A stretch of DNA of 64,000 nt from Apostichopus japonicus (GCF_037975245.1 NC_092568.1:4599001-4663000), one strand, 5' to 3'. Positions 46,201-58,137 are shown, counted from the stretch's first letter. The notes: generated by a model not told the origin, from the letters alone. Made by a program: numbers and translations.

Positions 46201-49200
46201 TAAGCAGCTGGTCGTGTTCGCAACGTGCCTCCACTCTCAAAATGTGAGCACAATAAGTCGGATCTTTCAAAATTTTGAGAAATTCGGTTTGCTCTTCAAA
46301 ATAAACATCCGTATTTAAAGTAGACCTCCATTACTTCCAAAATTGCCTCCCAGCCTGCTTTGCAAATATAAGAAATAGGGCAGTTTTTGTTATATATCAT
46401 CTAATTTTACCTCTTTTGTGCAAGATAAGAATACTTTTGAATAGCATTGAACTAGTCACCTGAGTGAATCTGAGAGGATATGTAATTACAGATATGTATT
46501 ATACAGTTGCATTTAAGGCATTGAAGACTTGCCCCAAACCGCCTTCCGCACTCTAAATAGGTAACTTTCCGTTGCTTGCAAGTGAAGTTTTCTGCTTGTC
46601 GCTAAAAAATGCAGACAGTAATGAAACGTGATACCTTGTTATCTTAAGCTGGACTTGAGATGTCCATCACTGTATCGTTTGTACACTGTGCTGTGGGTAT
46701 TGACCGCAGCTGTATGTACTGACTGTACACTAGTGTCTAATTACCGACGGTAGCAAGCTGTGTGTGTATTTTCTGGGATCGATGGTGGTGTCTAACACTT
46801 CTGTTACACCTCATTTGAAACTAGGTCTGATTACCAGCATTAGACGTTTCTTTTTGCGCGAGTCTTCACACCCTTTAATATGTGCTTTATATGGTCTGTT
46901 AGGATGCTACCTCGTAGGGTTGTTAATTACATGCTTCATATTTGCTAAGCATTAATTCAGAAGTTGTCAAAAATGGGGGTGTCCAGAGGGCAAGAAATCT
47001 GGCAAAACAATAACTAGAGGTTTCTAGCATCGCAAAATGAAGACCGTGTGGGTAAAACGATGTTAAAATGGTGGAAATCCTTTTGCTGATAAGAACTTAA
47101 ATTGGGAATATTTTAATGGATAATCTGATTGTAACTATTGAATATTCATACTTACCTGCGTGTTGACAGTAGCTTGGAAAAGCGTTGACTGAGGGATGCT
47201 AAGATGATCTGATGATCCATGTTCCTCCACAAGGTATATCGGTTTCCTGAGTCCACAGTTCTTCAATCTGAACTTTAATTCCGAGATAAGGAGAATGGTT
47301 TGTCATTACAAGCTGATGTCAGGAAGGTATACTATATTTACTCAAAATCAGAACTAGTAGTAATAAAAGGATGAATATTATTTTAAGCTTTATGAAGGGC
47401 ATGACCTTTCAAGGGACATATTTCACCACAGCCCTGTAATAAGGTGGGGTTTGCATTGGTTGGATTAGCCTGGTGAGGGCTGCTGAAGCAATTAAAATGG
47501 CCAAGATGTGAATGTTACAAATTTGAAAATATTTTAAGAATTCATCTGGCAACAGCAGTCTGAATGATGTCATCAGAACAATTGAGATGAAAATGTCTTT
47601 GTTTTCTATATAATATTTCAATTATAACAATTGCCTACATAAGCTGTTATTGAAGAGCATCTAATTAGTGGATAACATCGCAGACCCACTTACTGTAATG
47701 CACATCCAGGAGTAAGGAAAGGCTGAGCTGGTCAAAATAGGTTACATTCTATCCATCATACCTCAAGTTAAGGACAACTAACATCTTCAGATGTTTTTTC
47801 CAAGAACAGTGTGGATTTTGCTACCCATCCAAATTAGACAATCCTATAATATGCCTGAGAATATTAACTCTCAACTTACAAGACAACAAAACAAAATATG
47901 ATTATGTTTTCTTGAATAAAAAACATATTGAAACAATACCTTTTGTTCTCTGAATCTTCCATCTTGCATGCTACTGCACAAGTCATCCATTCGTTTCCTT
48001 TCGACGACAAAATCCAAGACCACCTCTCTCCGCTCTGGCATTTTTAACTGCCCCACCCTAGGGGCTAGTTTCTCCCTAGCAACCCAGAGGAAGTCTCCAA
48101 CCTGTAGTTTCCTCACATCCATGTTTACTCCATTCCTCATCAGCTCTGGGAGAAGAAGTTGTTTTTGACTCCTGGCACCACTTTGCAGAATAAAAAAATC
48201 AAAGATACTTCACAAAATATTCATCAATACTCTACATCATATACAACATTCATAAGTCTTTCCTATTGGTGATCCATACTACAGCTTGCTAGAACTTGCT
48301 AGAAGTTTCCATGACTTTGAAATAATAATAATATCCCTGGTGAGGGCATCACATTGTCTACAACCAGAGTGCTTTAAAGTTTAACACTCTCAGTCTGCAA
48401 TGACTTTGACTGCATGGACCAGGCAATAATTTATCTAGTATCGCATCACAAATGCATTGCAAAATGGTCAAATTGTTATAAAAGTGCAAAGATGCATAGT
48501 AGATTTTGTCATGCAAACAGTAGTATTTTATAAGATATAAAATTCATAGCCTGTGAAGTGTTAAAATGTTTGATCACCAAGAGATCATTTGAAGGTCTCC
48601 TGGCATATTCGTAAGAAGATTATCATCACTGTCAAGAAAAATTATAGCCAGAGAAGGAGACTCACCCTCCAGCAGTTTCACAATTGTCCACACAGAGAAC
48701 CACCTCAAATTCTCCCGGTTGAAAGATAAAGAGAGGGTCTGGTGGGTCCGTGACCTCTGACCGCTGTGAAGAATCCTCCCTGACTGGGGACGATGACTGG
48801 GAGCAAGAGACGACAGAACTCTGCTGAGACGATGATAACTGAGATGAAGAAGGGACTGAACTCTGCTGAGAGGATGATACCTGGGATGAAGAAGGGACCG
48901 AACTCTCACGAGAAGCGACTCCTGATGAAGAAGCGGACTGAGAGGTTGCATTGCTGGAGGATGGATGGGACGGGACAGTTGTTCTTGAGATTGGCATTGG
49001 TCCTTTGCCGATGGAGGATGACAGCTGCTCTGAGAAAGAAATAAAACCTCAGGCTGAGTACAAGAGTGCAAAATAATCTACTACACCTTCGGTACAAACA
49101 GCTTCCACAATTTTTCCCTTTTCGCAACTACCGAATAGTAAGTGTGTATAGCATTCAGTATGATTCATTTACTAATTGAGTAATTTTTTCATTGAGCTTC

Positions 49201-52200
49201 ATTTTCACATCAAATGAAACTTCTTAGGAGTGGAACAAGCTATAAAGATGAGAGTTTGACTAATGAGTTTTTTTTTTGTCTTACTTTCATTATTATGAAA
49301 TGGGTTTGCTTGGGAGGTTTTGGTCCTCATTAAAACCTACATTATAATTGCGAGAACCCTCACCTGTATTGGGTGACATCATGGTGCAAGTGTCTTCTGC
49401 ATTCTCATTGGCTAGGTATACGTAGACATCTCCATCCGAACAAAGCTTAGATCGCTCCTCTCTGTATCTGCGACCTGATTCCTCCAATGCAGCTCTGTTA
49501 CATTTAACCAGGAAACCAACTCCAATATCATCTAAACAATAAATGAAATTTAAATCACACAAAATCTGACATCTCTTGAAAACAGTCACCTAAAAGTAGA
49601 TAATTTTGATGTTTCAAAGCAGAGAAATGATTTCAACCAAGACACATGCTGCTGGTGTTGTATAAGAAAGTGCAATATGAACAGTTACTGACTGTGTTTG
49701 CTCACAGCCTACAGGACAGTCAGCTTACAGCAATGTTGTTGAATAAGCTAGTCATGTAAACATTAGCAAAACACACCTTGACTACATTAAGTAAATAATG
49801 CCAAACATTCCTACCACCCTCCCCCATTGAATTCAATAATTTTATTAGACATGATAATGAAATCATTGAATATGAAACTACTTTTGTTACGTACCGCAAG
49901 TGAATGGTTGGTCGCAACATTTACCTACTCTATAAATAATGCATTTGTATATATTTTCAATGGAAACAAATATCTCAATTAAATTGATTTTCATTGCCTT
50001 CTCATTATTGACCCTCTTGTTTACCTCCCCTAACGATGACCAATTGAAATTATTTGTGAGTTAGTCTGGTCACTATCTATCACTATCTCTACCAGTGATG
50101 AATATGTGAGATACAAGCACACAAGTTACTCATGTTTTCCTTTACTCAATCTATCACCAATGGAACTTCTAGAAATTAAACTCTGGCCATCAGCAATGAC
50201 CATGTTTCAGCAATGACCATGATTGAAGCTAGCAGCCATTAACTGCCATCAGCAATGACCATGTTTCAAGATAGCAGCCAATTTCATGCCATCAGCAATG
50301 ACCATGTTTCAAGCTAGCGGTCATTTACTGCCATCAGCAATGACCATGTTTAAGCTAGCAGCCATTTACTGCATGATTTACTCACCATCTATCAATACTG
50401 CTGCTGAGTCCTTCATGCTGACTTTCCTTCCCCTGTCGTCAATGTACCAAAACAGAAACTCCTGACAACTGGCTGGTGTGCATTTAGGAGGCCTTTGGAA
50501 GAAAAAGAGTTAATAGTAAGTACATAAACATACAGAAATGATATAATGGTAAAGAATACTTACATAGGTCATTACCATCAGGTTCATTAAAAGTATCATT
50601 CAACCATAACAAACTGTTTCACATGTGTAACGTTGTTTTGATGAATTATGCATGCATTGGAGGTGCCAGTGTAAAGACGTTGTGATAATTTATGCACTTG
50701 TCTGTGGTGCGTGCTGCTTGGAAAGTGTAAATGGTGCATGTATGTTAGTTCAAATGGGATATGGAACTGACTAGGACTGGAGTGATTAATTTAGAGTTCG
50801 CAAAGACACACGTTTTTCATCTTTGAGTTGGAGTTTTCAATAAAGACGTAGACTTTTCAATCTCGCTTGTTTGTCTAATTATTCTGGTTATAATAAACTC
50901 TGATGTAGTGACAGGTATTATCCCCCGTGACTCGTTAGATATATTTATGACAACATGCTTCTCATTCTAGTTGCTAGTGCCAGTGTAGTAGAGATGATTC
51001 ACCTTATTTCTCCTTGTTTATAATCATTACGTCAGCTGGTAACGAGCTAATTCAGTTGATGATAATAATTTATGCCCAGAAGTTTATATTTAAATTAGAA
51101 TTCGCATGCATGGAAAAAGGGGTGTGCTGTGAAGGGTTCATGGGGAGATTCTACTGGCTCAAAAGAGAAAGTTTAGATGATATTTATTAAACATTTGTGT
51201 CTGTGTATTGTATTGCTATAGGACTTGAGTCCAGACAAGGTAGTCTAGGCCATTCTTCAAGCTAACCATAGTGATCCGATACTCAACTTTTGGGATGAGA
51301 TTCTGCAATTTCATACATTACTTACTTAGTGTTAGTGTGTTCACATGATCCAGCCAGACTTTGAACTCCTGGTTATGTGTTAGTTTGTTTAAACTTAACA
51401 ATACATGATAACTAGTAGCTTGGGACCTGAGAGATGAGGACCTTGACTCCCACTTGGATACTGAGGTATAAGACTTGGATTTGATGGACTTGACTTCAAC
51501 ACTTGAAAGTGGCAGTGTTATTTACAGGCTTATGGAAATTCAAAATTTCAAAATTCCAATATACACTACAACTAGGCTAATGTTAAGAGATTCTGCTTAG
51601 TGCATATCTGCAAGTGATTCTGTAAAGCATTACACAAAGTAAAGTTCAGATACTCACAGAAAGTCAAGCATTGATATGAAAGATTATTGGAAATATTTTG
51701 TCTGGAGAAATAATAAATAAACTTGCCCTATGTAGATACATACTGCAAGTATTGGATAGTATAGTATAGTGTAGTGAAGTGCAGTATAGCATAGTGTAGT
51801 ATAGTATAATACAGTATACTACAGTATAGTATAATATTATAGTATAATAGTATAGTACAGTACAGTAGCATGGTGGGCTCATAATTGATACACTTAAGCA
51901 TTTGATCAACGATATCTATCAAGGAAAAATCACTCTACTGTATTCGTTTTTCATAGGTGTAGCTCGTCAGGAATGTAATGATTTCAAAATATGCATTGGT
52001 CTGTGCCTACAAAACGTATAATTGAGCAGAATTTGACCACAAAATGTCTGCCGTGTCAAGTTCTTTAATACCCCTAAATTGACACATTCATCAATAAGCT
52101 AACTGTAGTGTAGGCCTACGCATACATCCATTGACTTTGGATGCTATCTGCTATGCTCTGAGCCTCTAAGCTCAGACAGGTGAGGTCCCAGAGAATTAGT

Positions 52201-55200
52201 GGTATTATATTGGGGTAATTTTGGTAACATTTTATGATACAATCTCTCCTCTTTATTACCTATCTTGGCCTACCCTTGACCCTGCAGACACCTCTGTCTT
52301 ATTGCTGGTGACATCACTGTCTTCCATCCTTGGTAGACAAGGTGAGACTGGAGAGGAGACAGTCGATGTCCAAAAATGATAACCTGCGGTATCTGATCCT
52401 GATGGTGGAGTCTTCGGTGAAGATACTCCTTGATGTTTGTCTACTGTTTCCAGTCTATGTGCCAACTCACACCCTTTCTCAGTAATGGTATACCTGAAGC
52501 GATGAGACAGATATATAATATTGTTAGAAATTCCACTAGAGGAATGAATCAAGTAAGCTAGTAAAATGCCAATTTACATGGAAGAAGGGAAAGTAATAAG
52601 GAAACAGAAAGAAGGGCTGTAAGCAAAATTCAGGTCATATGTTACTAACTTACTATCACAATTCAGTTTGTGTGATTAAAATAACTAAAACTTATAAATT
52701 GAGGAAATTCTACATGACAAAAATTCAAGCTACTCGCCAGTCCTTAGGGAAGACGATTCATTATTCATTAGTTATTTTTGAGAGGTTTGAGATGTTCATG
52801 CAATGTGCTAACAAGCTACATATTTACTGTACTTTACAGTTTGTTACAATGTTTGTATTTTCCTGTTTTTAACTTCTTGTCCTGCCTTGCATTTCTCTTC
52901 CCTGTACTGTAGTCCACAACATTCTCATCATAGATTGCCATGCCAATTTTCCCTCAGAAGTTAATCAAAGCTTTGACCATACAAATGAGAGCAAAACCTG
53001 GCACTGGAGTTTAGGTTTAATGCAAGATTGGTCACTAGCTGAGATAACAGCCTTGCTGTTTTTCTAGTGTCCTTCATATGTTTAACCTTCCTACTGTAAT
53101 GTTAGTTTGTATCAATCTTGTACAAACATATGAGAAATAAATTTCAAATTGAAATTGAAAAATTGCTATAACTATATTAATGCAGCTAAAGATACCATAC
53201 CAATACACCAATGTGATATCAAAGATACATTGTGGTTCTACTGACCTTGCTGGCTGCCTCTCTTTGCTGACAAATCCTTTGTTAATGAGAGTACTCATCG
53301 ATGACCAGGCAGTGTAGTATGAACCAGGGTCAGGCTGTTCAGATCAAATAGAAGATTAATAATAGGTTTAATCCAGAAGAAGAAGCAGATGCAATATCCT
53401 TTTTATCAAACAATAGTAGTCTAGAAAATATACATTTTATGACATTAGAGAGCATTCACTGTGCAGAAGGTGAACATTGTCCTTACTGACAAATTTTTGC
53501 TTTATACAGTTCTAGCATGCCTTCAGGTAGAATATTCCCACTTTGCATAATCACATAAGATTAATTGAAATGCTAACCAAGTTTGCACATTTGAACTGTT
53601 TATATATTTCCTGATATCAAATGGTAAGTAACCAACCATAATCGAGGAAATTGAAAATAATTTTGCTCAAACAAACCCCTAAGCAAAGTCTGTACTCTGC
53701 TCAAGCCAAGCGAAAGACTCAAAATAATTTGAAAATTGACTTTATTGTGACTGGAGACACTACTGCCATAGATATACTGTATAGTCCAAGTCTTACTGTC
53801 CTTGAAGAAAAATGTCCAAACTGTACTCAAAGAATGTCCTAGTCTCACCCTCAGTTTTCACTTTCAGACTAGAACTTGGAAGGATATTAAGTAACCATGA
53901 TAAATGTAACACGACAATGTAACAACTTTTCATTTGGTTCTCAGCATTTTGTTCCTCAGCTCTTTGCAATTTTAAAAGAAAGTAAAGTTTGCTATAAAAA
54001 AGGCATCATTCTTTCTTTAATACCATCTAAACAAAGTCAGAATACCAGAAAAAAATCAGATTTTTTCTCTAACTTTGACCAAAACGCATCTGTTGTAAAT
54101 TTTAATGTCTTTAAAAGTTGCTTTAATTATTTTACCCTTGAGAAGGATTTGTCAGCCAACTGTTGTGCAGCTTCTGTTAGTTCTTCTTTGTGCATAAATC
54201 CACGGCTGTTATCTTTCTGAAATATTAGAAAAGTTGGATGATTTTTGGCAAAGTACGATTATTATACATATGAATCAAAGCCACCATGAAGTGAAGCATA
54301 TTATATTTTTGGAACAAGGTGCAGCTATGACTCATCTTTAATAACAAACTATGTAAGCTCCTCTTCATTCTTATCATTAATGATTGCTAAAACATTATCA
54401 TCAGTATTTAATACCTTGATACAAATTTGGTTAAATTCATTCTGATAACTCAAATTTCTTAATCACCTACTTCTAGGCAATCAACAGTTAAGTCATTTCC
54501 CCACCCCCACCCCCCCCCCCCATTTACTGTGGACCCCCTGTTTGTGTGTTCATTTAAAGTAATTAATACCTACCTTGAGCACCACACCAATCTGTGTGCC
54601 AATTACAAATGTAAAAGAAACCTCATAGCATCAAAAAGTTACTGTATCATTTGGCTAGTGGTTCATTCAGCTGATAATCTTTCACTCTTAAAATAAGTTT
54701 TTCAGACTCTACAGTGTTTAGCCTAACATCTGCAGTAAGGCTTACTATAATACCCACACACTTGTGATATATCATGGCTTTCACCTAAAAATTAATGACA
54801 AAGCAGGTATTTGTATAGGTTGGAATTGCATGCTTACGATGTGGTTCCTATACAGAGTAAGGATGAGAGCATAAGGACCAGATCGATAAACTGGAACATA
54901 CTCTCCAGGGGACCTTTTTGGAGTTTTCCTCTTTTTCTGCAAGTAAAAAGCAAGGCAATTTCTTTTGTCATTTTATCTATTTACATTGGGTGAAATGGGA
55001 GATCACAGATCTAACATAAGATTATCCTTTCCAGGCAAACGTCATGGGTTAGATAACTTTGAGAGATCTCTAAATATTATACACAATGTACACAAATTTC
55101 TTTCCATTTGCAATAACCTGTTTGGCTTTATAATCTGTGGGTTTTACTAAATGTACAAGTAACATAATCAAAACCAAACAGTAACAACTAACGCAAAGAA

Positions 55201-58137
55201 ATAAGTAACTAATCCAATAAGCACTGTTGTCACCGACTCCTTCACAGACTCTAACACCACCGAGGTGATACTTACCAAAACAACACTAGACACAATGCTG
55301 CATTGACCATTCTGTTAATTTACACCCAGAAATGCCTCCCAAGCATCTTGAAACGTTATCAGTATTGCCCATACGTAAAGGTAAGCATGCCTAGAATTTC
55401 ACAATTTTAGACACTTGCAGAAAAATGCCAGTGAATAAAAATCTACTGGCTAAAATTGAATTACCACTTGCAAGTTACTTGTATTAATAATACAAAAAAG
55501 GAACATTAGTTTCCACTGGCAGGAAAATACCAGTGCTTTTTTCCTCTGTTGATAAATAGTGAAATCATTAATCCAGTAAGTAGCATGAATTTTGAGGCCT
55601 GAAAATTTCTGTACTGCAATGAAAATTTATAAACCAAGGTCAATTAGAAAAAATTGTCCGGGTGAATAAACTGCTCTATAAGCGGCAGCCAAAGAAGTCA
55701 ATGAAGTCGATCATTGTCTGAACCTTCTCTGCTTTTCCTAGATTGTCAGATGACAACACTGATAATATTTCAGTCTGTTGTGAATCTGTCAAAACCAGCT
55801 TACTTCCTTGTGACTTAGTTAAATTGTTGAAACATTTTCTAAAGTTGTAATAATTTGAGCATGACTTACTTACCTACAGTAGAGAACTATGGTCAGTGGA
55901 CAATGGAACAATAGAGTGATGATATGTAAGCTAGTACAATGGGACATGAAATACCTTACTTTAACAGATGCCAGTTAAGTCTACCTTCACCCACATCTCC
56001 TAATTCACGCAGTCCATCATCCTTCACCAAACCAGAATTGCACTCATTACTTGTGGGGTAAATTTATTTACAGAAATCTTATTTCTTCTCAGCAGTCAAA
56101 CTTGATGAGGGACTTACCCTAACTGGAGAACGATGCTGTACTCCTGGAGATATAGGAAGACCTGGAACAGACTCAGAATCAGAATCTGAGATGTCAATGG
56201 AGGTAGATCCTGATACATTTTCTTTTGTTAGCACACCTGTGATGGGATCTCTGATAATTGGTCCTGCAAACAATGAACATTTTATTAAGAAAGTGTGCAA
56301 TTTACTTTTCATATTCTGGAATTTAGTTCTATATCAAATATAAAAACAGGTGAAAAAATACATTTCACAGATCTACTTCATACTTGAACTGTGGCAAAGT
56401 GATGAACACCTTGCAAAAAATTGGAGTTGTATTAAATGTTTTTCCTTCAAAGGATTGTGGTGAGGCCTTAGGAGCCAATTTTCAAAGCGAGTGTACATTC
56501 AGTCCAACAGAAAGCAGAACTACTTTAAATTGGATATAAGATAGTTTGAGGTTACTGAATTATATATATTGTCTTGATTCCTGCCTTCGATTTCCCTTTA
56601 AAGGCATTGAAGACTCACCCCAAACTGCGTGCCATGCTCTGAAAAAGTTAAATTTCCATTGCTTGCAAGTGAAGTTTTCTTCTTGTCGCTACAATATACA
56701 GACAGTAATGAAACGTGATACCTTGTTATACTTAGCTGGCCTGAGATGTCCATCTCTGTATCGTTTGTACACAGTGCTGTGGATATTGACCGCAGCTGTA
56801 TGTACTGACTGTGCACTAGTGTCTAATTACCGACGGTAGCAAGCTGTGTGTGTATTTTCTGGGATGGTTGGTGGTGTCTAACACTTCTGTTACACCTCAT
56901 TCGAAACTAGGTCACATTACTGGCATTAGACGAAATTTCTTTTTGTGCGAGTCTTCACACCCTTTAGGGGTGCAGTTTATAGGGTAAAACAATTTACCTG
57001 TCAAATTTATTTTGATGAATATTAGGTCTTTTCTTACCGTTCAGAGAATGTTTGAGAAGCATAGCAAGTGGCACTTGCAGTTACAGTAGTATGTATTTGG
57101 AGATGAAAGTGTTTCTTAGAGCTACATTAGTACCACAAAATGTTCTGCAGGCCTAACAGCAAATTTATGCAATGGGATTTTGCATAATTAGTTAAAATAC
57201 GAGCTGCATGAACAGCAAGCTTACCATTCTCAGCGATGTAATCCTCTAGCTTTTTGTCCAACATCTTGCAAATTTTATCTCCAAAACTGTCTAATATACT
57301 GCAGGACTTTCCTGTGGACAGTGGCATTGGATACTTCTTTAGAGCTCTCAGTGCCTGAAATGTTTATAAGTTGAACACAAGATTCACTTTTAGGTTACAA
57401 AGATTCCTAGGAAACATTTTAAGTATTGATTAATACCAGTGGAAAGCTAGTTGATCAGGTGATTTGTACTATGAAGGTGAATAGCCTTAGAATTGCCTCT
57501 CTGACCCATCCCACCCTCTCCCTGGAATATGTTGTTACAGTAGCTGCTTTCACCATATCTGCCTTTGAAATTGCAAGGCAATTAGGCCTACCTAACTTGA
57601 ACGTTTGTGACATAGGCCAGCAAATTGTACAAATTTCACTGAAGTTTCACAGAAACTGATCATGCACATGTATGACATGTAATGTTACGTTAGGCCTTCC
57701 TTTATACAGGGCTAGAACTATTGTACGAGTACGAGTATGACTGTAAAATATTGTAGGCTATCTGCAATGCTAACACAAACACTTGGAACTGGTGCACAAC
57801 TCCCCTCTCCTTGCCCTGCTGCTACATGTTTTAGGTGCATTGAAATAGGGATCAGGAGACCTATGCTATGAATGACTTTTCTAAGAGTTAGTCATTACAA
57901 CATGTTATGCTAACGAAAATAAACTAGTAATAGAGGCTTAGGCCTAGTTGTCCTAGCCTTGACTTGATGTTGAGGCTACGAAGCTAGCCTAAGCCAACTT
58001 TTCACCTTCCCAAACGCATATTGGGTCTTTCTTCCCTTTTCGGCTGCTTCGTCTCGCCATTCTGTAAGCCACCGGGTAAAAAGTGGATTAGGATTTTGAT
58101 TTACTTTCTTTTTGCGCTTCAATACAGGTTTGGACAT
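43201..58137 (-). CDS. MUS81: MUS81 structure-specific endonuclease catalytic subunit (16 exons; last exon not found)
   Basis: MUS81 pairs with an EME partner to cut 3' flaps, stalled forks and nicked Holliday junctions in the nucleus. The N-terminus [17 protein letters not shown] is the family signature. Order: N-terminal HhH region (exons 1-2), acidic/serine linker (exon 3), winged helix (exons 4-7), long linker with an unassigned segment (exons 7-10), ERCC4 nuclease (exons 10-13) with [17 protein letters not shown] and [14 protein letters not shown], and C-terminal HhH (exons 14-16, [13 protein letters not shown]). All nuclease acidic residues are present. Joined exons give 769 codons plus two bases, against about 551 residues in human. 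The excess lies mainly between winged helix and nuclease. All phases match across splice sites. The final exon (about 15-20 residues expected) was not recognised. Confidence 0.93.
43700..44545 (+). pseudogene. 5'-truncated LINE: end of RT frame plus 3' UTR
   Basis: 43735-43820 reads [20 protein letters not shown] then a short basic tail and TAA, the typical C-terminus of CR1/L2/Jockey-type reverse transcriptases. A T-rich 3' UTR follows and ends GAAATAAAGTTGAATTGAAA near 44540. The UTR is interrupted by a MITE (43994-44437). It lies in the last MUS81 intron recognised (between exons 15 and 16), antisense to the gene. Confidence 0.7.
43994..44437. mobile_element. MITE inside LINE 3' UTR
   Basis: The ends CAGGGATGAGACT and, reversed, CAGGCATGAGACT are flanked by GTAATC on both sides (43988-43993, 44438-44443). 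The interior has GGGGAGGGGG/CCCCCTCCCC and AAAAAACGCG-type foldback sequence and a long A-run at about 44315-44333. No coding. Confidence 0.65.
44791..44894 (-). CDS. MUS81: MUS81 exon 15
   Basis: [20 protein letters not shown] then YKTPA, the first hairpin of the C-terminal HhH domain. Acceptor TATACAG, donor GTGAGA; leaves in phase 2. Confidence 0.93.
45082..45207 (-). CDS. MUS81: MUS81 exon 14
   Basis: [16 protein letters not shown] is the conserved entry to the C-terminal HhH domain. Preceding residues ([11 protein letters not shown]) are variable. Acceptor CTACAG, donor GTACGT; phase 0. Confidence 0.93.
45240..45400. repeat. minisatellite, about 42 bp unit, three to four copies
   Basis: CCATAACACCACACACTGTA followed by ATGTGTACACGGCAA recurs. 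In the MUS81 intron upstream of exon 15 (minus-strand sense: between exons 13 and 14 sits 45208-45906; this array adjoins exon 14). Confidence 0.7.
45907..46002 (-). CDS. MUS81: MUS81 exon 13
   Basis: [20 protein letters not shown] through QSIYS, end of the nuclease domain. Acceptor TTCACAG, donor GTAAGT; phase 0. Confidence 0.94.
46516..46875 (+). mobile_element. TA-flanked MITE, copy A, in MUS81 intron
   Basis: The ends AGGCATTGAAGACTTGCCCC and, reversed, AAGGGTGTGAAGACTCGC are flanked by TA. About 85 percent similar by eye to 56601-56964. TA flanks and ~18-bp termini suggest Tc1/mariner-like mobilisation. It lies between MUS81 exons 12 and 13. Confidence 0.75.
47156..47272 (-). CDS. MUS81: MUS81 exon 12
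   Basis: [19 protein letters not shown], then [11 protein letters not shown], nuclease-domain strand and helix. Acceptor TTAAAG, donor GTAAGT; phase 0. Confidence 0.94.
47940..48171 (-). CDS. MUS81: MUS81 exon 11, nuclease motif
   Basis: Holds [11 protein letters not shown] and the catalytic [14 protein letters not shown], then DGRFREQK. All metal-binding acidic residues are present. Phase 2 in, phase 0 out. Confidence 0.95.
48666..49029 (-). CDS. MUS81: MUS81 exon 10
   Basis: A serine/glutamine tract with a repeated [14 protein letters not shown] phrase (internal 13-residue repeats), then [20 protein letters not shown], the first strand and acidic residues of the ERCC4 nuclease. Donor GTGAGT; leaves in phase 2. 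Confidence 0.9.
49364..49531 (-). CDS. MUS81: MUS81 exon 9 (unassigned segment, part 2)
   Basis: [20 protein letters not shown], then a charged helix and [16 protein letters not shown]. Continues the compact segment of exon 8. Acceptor TTTAG, donor GTGAGG; phase 1 both sides. Confidence 0.82.
50180..50378. repeat. minisatellite next to MUS81 exon 8
   Basis: Units of about 55 bp containing CCATCAGCAATGACCATGTT and AAGCTAGCAGCCATTTACTG, about four copies, end within ten bases of the exon 8 donor at 50385. Confidence 0.75.
50386..50492 (-). CDS. MUS81: MUS81 exon 8 (unassigned segment, part 1)
   Basis: [20 protein letters not shown] then VLID. Looks globular and conserved, not like linker, but I do not recognise the fold. 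Acceptor CCAAAG, donor GTGAGT; enters in phase 2, leaves in phase 1. Confidence 0.82.
51755..51875. repeat. AGTAT pentanucleotide microsatellite
   Basis: Imperfect repetition of AGTATAGT/ACAGT in the intron between MUS81 exons 7 and 8. The frames through it are meaningless. Confidence 0.8.
52260..52493 (-). CDS. MUS81: MUS81 exon 7
   Basis: [15 protein letters not shown] closes the winged helix. The rest ([16 protein letters not shown]...) is proline/serine linker. The donor AG|GTAATA at 52260 was preferred over AGG|GTAGGC fourteen bases upstream because only it keeps exon 8 open. Confidence 0.85.
53085..53160 (+). mobile_element. LINE 3' tail fragment
   Basis: GAGAAATAAATTTCAAATTG followed by AAATTGAAA resembles the tail of the LINE at 44520-44545. 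Only the 3' end is present. Confidence 0.4.
53246..53334 (-). CDS. MUS81: MUS81 exon 6
   Basis: [20 protein letters not shown] then RQPAR, recognition helix and wing of the winged-helix domain. Donor GTCAGT; leaves in phase 2. Confidence 0.9.
54136..54216 (-). CDS. MUS81: MUS81 exon 5
   Basis: 27 codons, [20 protein letters not shown], second helix of the winged helix. Acceptor ATTTCAG, donor GTAAAA; phase 0. Confidence 0.92.
54838..54936 (-). CDS. MUS81: MUS81 exon 4
   Basis: [10 protein letters not shown] basic patch (possible nuclear localisation signal), then [20 protein letters not shown], the first helix of the winged-helix domain. Acceptor CTTGCAG, donor GTAAGC; phase 0 both sides. 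Confidence 0.92.
56118..56263 (-). CDS. MUS81: MUS81 exon 3
   Basis: Low-complexity acidic/serine linker ([16 protein letters not shown]), likely a phosphorylation or interaction region. Acceptor TTTGCAG, donor GTAAGT; enters in phase 1, leaves in phase 0. Confidence 0.88.
56601..56964 (+). mobile_element. TA-flanked MITE, copy B, in MUS81 intron
   Basis: Same family and orientation as 46516-46875, also flanked by TA (TTTA on both sides). Lies between MUS81 exons 2 and 3, antisense to the gene. Confidence 0.75.
57225..57354 (-). CDS. MUS81: MUS81 exon 2
   Basis: [18 protein letters not shown] through KLEDYIAEN, with the [15 protein letters not shown] helix of the N-terminal HhH domain. Acceptor TTTCAG, donor GTAAGC, ends in phase 1. 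Confidence 0.92.
58006..58137 (-). CDS. MUS81: MUS81 exon 1
   Basis: Start ATG at 58137 with A at -3. 44 codons from [11 protein letters not shown] to QYAFGK, basic N-terminus then the conserved [11 protein letters not shown] helix. Donor GTGAAA; phase 0. Confidence 0.93.

Noticed and set aside
52274-52493. Alternative exon 7 ending at AGG|GTAGGC
   Set aside because: It would place exon 8 in a frame that stops after two codons. The donor at 52260 keeps the whole chain open.
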